A stretch of 64,000 nt of DNA, from assembly GCA_029948255.1 (NCBI GenBank), contig JALIZF010001911.1, positions 124,001-188,000 on the forward strand, given 5' to 3'. How positions within the stretch are numbered: the first letter of the stretch is position 1; each line of letters starts with the position of its first letter. The DNA comes from Telmatactis stephensoni (Eukaryota; Cnidaria; Anthozoa; Actiniaria; Isophelliidae). The notes beneath the pieces were generated by a model, which saw nothing but the letters and a program-made list of their open reading frames with translations, was not told where the DNA came from and searched no databases. Both the position numbers and the translations under genes were made by a program. Below, piece by piece: positions 58,868 through 64,000 of the stretch.

Positions 58868-60182
58868 TCACATATTTTCTTGTATACAACGGATACATGG
58901 AAGAGATTCAATATACGTTGCAACTATGAGAAACATAAAATACATGATCAAGAACCCGATGCCGATGCGAACATTCAGTGTCCAGTTATTCAAGTGGAAC
59001 AATAAAACTGTGCACAATATGCTGCCGATCAACATGGCCGACGTAAAGAAGATATTTTCACTCTGGATTACCACAGGTTCGTTGGGCTGCAAGAAAGCGC
59101 TTTTAATAAGCCAAGGAATTCCCAAGCACAACATGTCAAAGACGTTGCTTCCGATGCAATTTGACACCGCCATGTCACCACTGCCTTGTTTGGCAACTAC
59201 CAAGCTTGCAATGGCATCTGGTAGACTGCTGCCAGCGGCTAAGAACGTCATACCCATGACACCTTCCGGGATTGTGTAGGTATATCCAATAATGGCCACC
59301 ATCCAGACGAGAAGGTACGACAGGAAGGCCATCCATAGAACTGCAATGGTGAAGGTCACCAAATAGAACCGACGCAGTGATCTTTTTCTGCAATCTGGGA
59401 TGGTAATATAGAAGAGAATAATGGAAGGAAGTGTGAATGCCCATAATATCTTAGCGCAAATTCCTTCTGGTGGATGGAGACGTGATGCTGGCGTTTCATG
59501 GAATCCCCAGTCATCGGTGCTGTGCTCGTCGAGGTCATGTTCTTCCTCTTCGTCCTCCTCGCCTTCTTTTTTGCTTTTTACGAATGTCCTTTGGCAGCAC
59601 TCTTCGATTTTGTTGTTATAATACATAATAATTATATAGATGGAGTAAACTATGACAAACACCTAATCCTTCATACCAATAAACCTTGTTATCATAAATA
59701 GATACCATCAGTACGATCACACTGGCGATATACACTGTGGAATCTCGTAAGACGGGATACCATGCTAAATGAAGGGTGACACCCGCACCAATACAACACA
59801 AAGCTATGATGAACAACGTATTGAATATAGTGGATCCTACAATTGTGCCAAGACCGATATCTCCTTCTGTAAAGAAAATTGAAACAATGGCGATGAAAAG
59901 TGTAGGGGCAGAGCTACCAACGGCCATGAATGTCGCCCCAGCCACGTCAGGCTTGAGGCCAAGACAGCGACTAATTTGATTCAAAGAAGCTACGAAGAAG
60001 TCCTCACAAACGACTGTTAGAGCGCAGAAGATGTGCATTGAGAAAATCAAATGAAGTACCACTCCTCCATAGAAGCGTTGATCTTGAGTAAGAACATCTG
60101 GTGGAAATTCCCTGATGTCGGGAGGTCTACATGCTTCGGCACAGCCCCCTAAGGCTTGGTCAAGTTGATCAAAGGATGTCAT
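58868..60182 (-). CDS. SLC24-like Na+/Ca2+(K+) exchanger, copy 2, one frame break
   Basis: A single uninterrupted exon from ATG 60182 to a stop at 58868, apart from one extra base near 59662, where the frame moves from YDNKVYWYEGL to VIVYSIYIIIMYYNNK. Order: short lumenal N terminus with Cys residues, FPPDVLTQDQRFYGG, first helices, alpha-1 (DVAGATFMAVGSSAPTLF, EGDIGLGTIVGSTIFN), a cytosolic loop with an EEDEEEEHDLDE acidic run, FYITIPDCRKRS, alpha-2 (MGMTFLAAGSSLPD, GSGDMAVSNCIGSNVFD), and terminal helices ending in CIQENM. Alpha-2 aspartates are present, but alpha-1 has SAPT instead of SAPE at about residue 94. The extra base may be a sequencing error or an early pseudogene lesion. Apart from that base the gene is about 438 codons. 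Confidence 0.85.
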
Positions 60183-62790
60183 AATGCTTGTACTGTTCGA
60201 GTACCACCAATATTGACAATTGTTTTACTTTTTGGCTTGGTATTACACAAGGAAGTCTTATTGGTACATTAATTATGTATCAGCCTTGATCTTTAGTTCC
60301 TTGGCCAGTTGCCCTTTAAACGAAATTATGCTACCTTTATTAACTAGAATCTGATAAATAAATTCAAAGTATCTGGTCTTCTAAGATGTTCGCGAAAAGA
60401 TGGCGCCGTTTGTGCAAATATTCTTCTTCCGGAAATATTCTTATTCTTCTTGAAAAGTCTGGCATTCAGTTCTCTTAAACCTCCTATCCAATTATCGTGG
60501 TTCTATTTCCCTGTTGATATCGCGGTAACCTGTTTTATCGATTCAGTTCAGCACTTGCTCTTTAACCTTTTCATGAGAAGATGGACCGGCCAATATCAAA
60601 TTCCCATCAAAGTACTATTACCGACCAATAGAAGCCATTAAATCGTCGAGGAAGTCAAACGAGTTATAAAAATTCGTTTGATTGTTTCGTAGCTCTACTA
60701 TGTAACATTTAAATTTGACCTACAATACACTTTGGCAGTAACAAGGTCATCAGTATTTGACCACGTTTTGGTTTGATCTGCAATGACTTTTCCTCAAGGA
60801 TATTATTTTATGTGTTGCAGGTGGTGCATTGAGTAAGGTAACAGGTTACATGGGATATTATCAGTAAACTGTGTCACAAACAGGTTCTACGTGAATAACA
60901 ATTCTGTCAACTACCAAATGACCCCCCGCATTCTCGATAATTTTAAGACATTTTGGTTTTATTTGAGAATTTTTCATAAATTATCGACAGATTTCGGCGT
61001 CTGAATTTTGAAGATAATTTAAAAGTTGTGATATTTATCTTGTTTTATGTAATCTTTTGTACATACTTTTGGAGGAATGTTTTGTGTCAGAACTTTGATT
61101 TTCAAACCGATATTGTAATTCTTTTTGCTCTGTTATAGTTATTCAGTTAGTTTTATTTTTATTTTTTTCCCTTCGATTGAAGGGTTTTCCGTTCAATCCC
61201 AAATTTATTGGTCCCCTACTTTGGTATGTTCTACTTTGGTACGTTCTTCTTTGGTATGTTTTTCTTGTGCCTTCATCAACACTGCTCGCGTCCAAAATTT
61301 ATGAAAGTATTCAAATCTCGTTACCAGGCCCCGCCTGTAGGCTTTGCGTTGAGTCAAACCAGTAATCTCGTTCTCAAACCGTTTGCGTTTACGTAAACAA
61401 GTAGTACTGCAATGGAAATCCGCTACACACGACTGAGAAATGTCCAGTTTCATACCACATATTTTTCCTCATTCTGTTTGCCAAGGAAGGATTAAGCGTA
61501 CCATCTCAGTTTGTTGTTTGGGCAATCTGTGTCACGATCGAATCGTTACTTTCAAACGCACGGAAATGCAGTGCTTTTCGCTCACGATTTTACTTGATTG
61601 CTTCACATCTTGAAATTCAAAACATTGTGTCAGAATAAATTTTAATCCTTATATTTGTCAGATATGAGTTAGACATGAAGTGAGCGCCTTCAATAACTGT
61701 CTTAAAACTCATCGGACGACAAAACAAAACAGGACACAGGAAGCCCAAACCACAAACTAAGAGAATGGTTTAACGATCGATTCTACTCACACATTTTTGT
61801 TGAAAAAAGAATTCTGAACAAAAATTACTGGATTAAGAATTACTGTATTTCATATTGACACAGTTGTCTTGTTACCATTTGGGTTTGGGCCACGTTTCTC
61901 GGCGAAAGACCAAATAGCTTTGCTAGCCCGTTAATGAACGAAAACAATACACAGGCACCCTTAATCATTCCAGAAAAAAATATTGAAATTAAAAATGACG
62001 TGAGCTTCGAGAAACATCCGTAAACTTTATCGGGTAAGTTAGTGTGCTGCGCGCACGAGTTTTTGACATCTTTCTTTGTGTTGATATCGTTGTAATATTG
62101 TAAAGCGCCATTGAGCTATGGGAAATGGCGCTATAGAAATATATATATTTATTATTATATATTGATTGCATAGTGCCACTGTTTGAACTTTTTACAGAAG
62201 TATTATTTGAAATCTTTCGGTCTCTTTTGAATTCATACTCAAAATTTCAGTATTATGGCTAACAATAATTTTTGTATTTTCCATTTAGATCTGACAAATA
62301 TCGTCTCAAGCTCAGTACTGTAACTCTGCCTCCCATTTTCATGCAATATGATTGCATGAATGGACAGTAAAGACCGAAAGCTGTCATATTGATGATAAAG
62401 CTATCAAAAACTTGTCAAAAGGGCGAAAACTTTATCCAAGTGGCAACGTTTCGGCGGGCAGTACAGTAACGGGCTCCGTACAATTATCGGGTCTTTCGAC
62501 GAACGGGCCCCAGCGATACACAACGGAATCATATTGTTTGGTTTCAAAAAGTGTTAACATGCGCATCACGATCTCAGCTCCTACCTTGATCATGATAACT
62601 AACGGTTATCATTCTATGATGGATCTCAGTTGTGATTTTAGTGATGATCAACTGATTCAGGACTGAATAATGCAGTTATTTTTAAAACGGTGTCCAGGAA
62701 GATATATACTGAAACTAGAACTCTTGCGTGACCTTTTATTGTTAAAAATGATTATAGAGGCATGGTAATCCATGCAGAATTAAAATCAAT
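60183..62790. other. Upstream of exchanger copy 2; no gene recognised
   Basis: AT-rich. TACTTTGGTATGTTC-type repeats at about 61216-61262. GGACACAGGAAGCCCAAAC at 61733 is a fragment of the TAGCCTCC element family. AAAGCGCCATTGAGC ... GGCGCTATAGAAATATATAT at 62102-62150 looks like a SINE/LINE 3' tail. No convincing coding exon. Confidence 0.5.
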
Positions 62791-62792
62791 GT

Positions 62793-62925
62793 CCGATACC
62801 CCGAGCGGAATGATTCGTACAGAAACTGCAGAACTACACTCCCATATGTAAGTTTATTATTGGAGTACATATGTTGTAGCTCTGCAGAGTTTCTGTACAA
62901 ATCATTCCGCTCGGGGTATCGGAAA
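62793..62925. mobile_element. Near-perfect inverted repeat, about 133 bp
   Basis: CCGATACCCCGAGCGGAATG continues to about 62835 and is matched in complement at about 62882-62922, with a loop of about 45 bases. No flanking duplication was found. Confidence 0.75.
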
Positions 62926-62987
62926 GCGTCCGTCCCGCGCGCGCTTAGCATAAATAACGAACTTCGACCTGCTCGTCACTAGAGCCT

Positions 62988-63056
62988 TCAAATAGCTCAG
63001 TTGGTAGAGCGTCGGACCGGAAAGTCGTGGGTTCAAACCCTGCTGAGGGCTCGGGG
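62988..63056 (+). tRNA. tRNA-like sequence, probably a SINE head or pseudo-tRNA
   Basis: Ends GCCTTCA and TGAGGGC can form an acceptor stem, TAGCTCAGTTGGTAGAGC is a standard D arm/A box, and GGGTTCAAACCC a T arm/B box, followed by a run of T at 63056. Two extra bases before the D arm and a poor anticodon stem argue against a working tRNA. Confidence 0.45.
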
Positions 63057-64000
63057 TTTTTTTTCCGAGCAAAAATCTACACTCGAAGAAGCATACACAC
63101 ATCTAGCTTATCCAATCATAAACTTACAATCTTGAATTGATTCTGATTTAGTGCTTATCGTCTTTCGGACAAGTGATCTTCGCGCAACAAGCCCTGCTCA
63201 GGCTCCTCAGGCACAATTCTCGTTTCTAAAGCAGATAATTGACCTTTTTTCACTTATTCATCTTAAGCTTGTAGATTAAATTTGGGGCCGATTCCAGCGC
63301 TCGCTCGTTAGATTGGTGATTGTTTACTAAGCTAACGTATCTACGGCCTGGTCATGTAGGATGTGGGTTTTAACCTCCGCGCTTTCGATCCGTGATCACC
63401 AGGCCACATTGACGGCTGATTTAGCATCAGTCCATCCGGGTGGAAATTTGATTGCAAATGGTAAAAAAAGAGCGGGAAACTTGACTTTCAACAAATGATA
63501 CACGCATCCACCGGAAGAACCGAAAAGAGCGGGGAAAGTGAATAACCTCAATCGGAAAATGGTAATTTTTGCTCATTTCCTATGATGGAAAATATCTAGG
63601 AAATATCCACGAAATTGAATTTTCCTATGATAGGAACTGGACAAAAATCAACATGTGAGTCGAGTGATTATTTGCAAAATACTTAATGTAGAGGTAGTGT
63701 GTGTGAGAGTACAGTGTCCCTCAATTAGTGCGCAAGCGCTAGAAGACTTGGACACTTAAATAGACAGTTATTTATTTTAAATACATTTTCCTAAATATTT
63801 CCTACCCTAGGAAATTGCATTTTCCCATGATGGGAAATATCTAGGAAATATGTAGGAAAATGTATTGGGATGCGTGGCTGAAGTCATGAGAATATATGGG
63901 AATCTATTTTTCAATAATCAAAGCTAAATCACCATCATTCTCTATTCTGCACTGACTTGCTTTCATCGACTGTTACTCTACAGGTTGCTCAGTGTCTTTG
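63057..64000. other. Window end; repeats, no gene
   Basis: 63640-63700 shares AAAAATCAACATGTGAG and nearby text with the SINE at 30327-30610. TTTTCCTATGATAGGAA and TTTTCCCATGATGGGAAAT at about 63620 and 63823 form short palindromes with CTAGGAAATAT around them. Nothing else recognised. Confidence 0.45.

Noticed and set aside
62289..62370. Possible terminal coding exon on the plus strand ending in TAA
   Set aside because: There is an acceptor-like CCATTTAG and a plausible 27-codon frame, but no upstream partner exon, family match or poly(A) context could be found.
62988..63056. Functional tRNA gene
   Set aside because: A and B boxes are good, but two extra bases before the D arm and no convincing five-pair anticodon stem; better explained as a SINE head or pseudo-tRNA.
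63968..64000. Acceptor-like CTCTACAG near the end as the start of a new exon
   Set aside because: Only 17 bases follow before the window ends; nothing can be tested.

Overview
This is a eukaryotic nuclear window, most likely from a cnidarian and probably an anthozoan/stony coral. The evidence is AT-rich DNA, spliced animal genes with GT/AG introns, a single-exon rhodopsin-class GPCR, dead non-LTR retrotransposons and very many short inverted-repeat elements and microsatellites. The organism is an inference; no species marker was read. No bacterial features (operons, ribosome binding sites, CRISPR, IS elements) are present.

Layout. 0-7 kb: sparse, with one candidate minus-strand coding exon (3762-4029) and microsatellites. 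7.1-34.1 kb (+): the orthologue of UBE2O, an E2/E3 hybrid ubiquitin ligase, in about 16 exons summing to 3147 nt (1048 codons plus stop). Its 8.1-kb intron 8 holds an intact class A GPCR gene on the opposite strand (21024-22178) and nested repeats. Other introns hold a 5'-truncated LINE, a LINE fragment split by a probable solo LTR, a tRNA-type SINE and long CT-rich arrays. 34.7-51.7 kb (+): a complete AP5Z1 orthologue (AP-5 adaptor zeta subunit) in 25 exons summing to 2751 nt (916 codons plus stop), beginning about 530 bp after the UBE2O stop. 52.9-53.6 kb: a roughly 100-bp-unit tandem repeat. 53.6-60.2 kb (-): two tandem SLC24-like K+-dependent Na+/Ca2+ exchanger copies, convergent with AP5Z1. 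The first (53.6-56.3) has four frame breaks and looks like a pseudogene; the second (58.9-60.2) has one frame break. 60.2-64 kb: no recognisable gene, a tRNA-like SINE head and several inverted repeats.

The two large genes are housekeeping trafficking/proteostasis genes with no evident functional link beyond adjacency. The most interesting pattern is in the non-coding DNA. Seven tiny (63-551 bp), nearly palindromic elements begin TA and end TA, and each is flanked by a 9-bp direct repeat that is perfect in three cases and 8/9 in four. Two independent nested insertions preserve pre-insertion sequence inside this window, which fixes target-site duplications of 9 bp for this class and 3 bp (TAA) for a second class. 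Both exchanger copies have threonine where the family has its cation-binding glutamate in the first alpha repeat.
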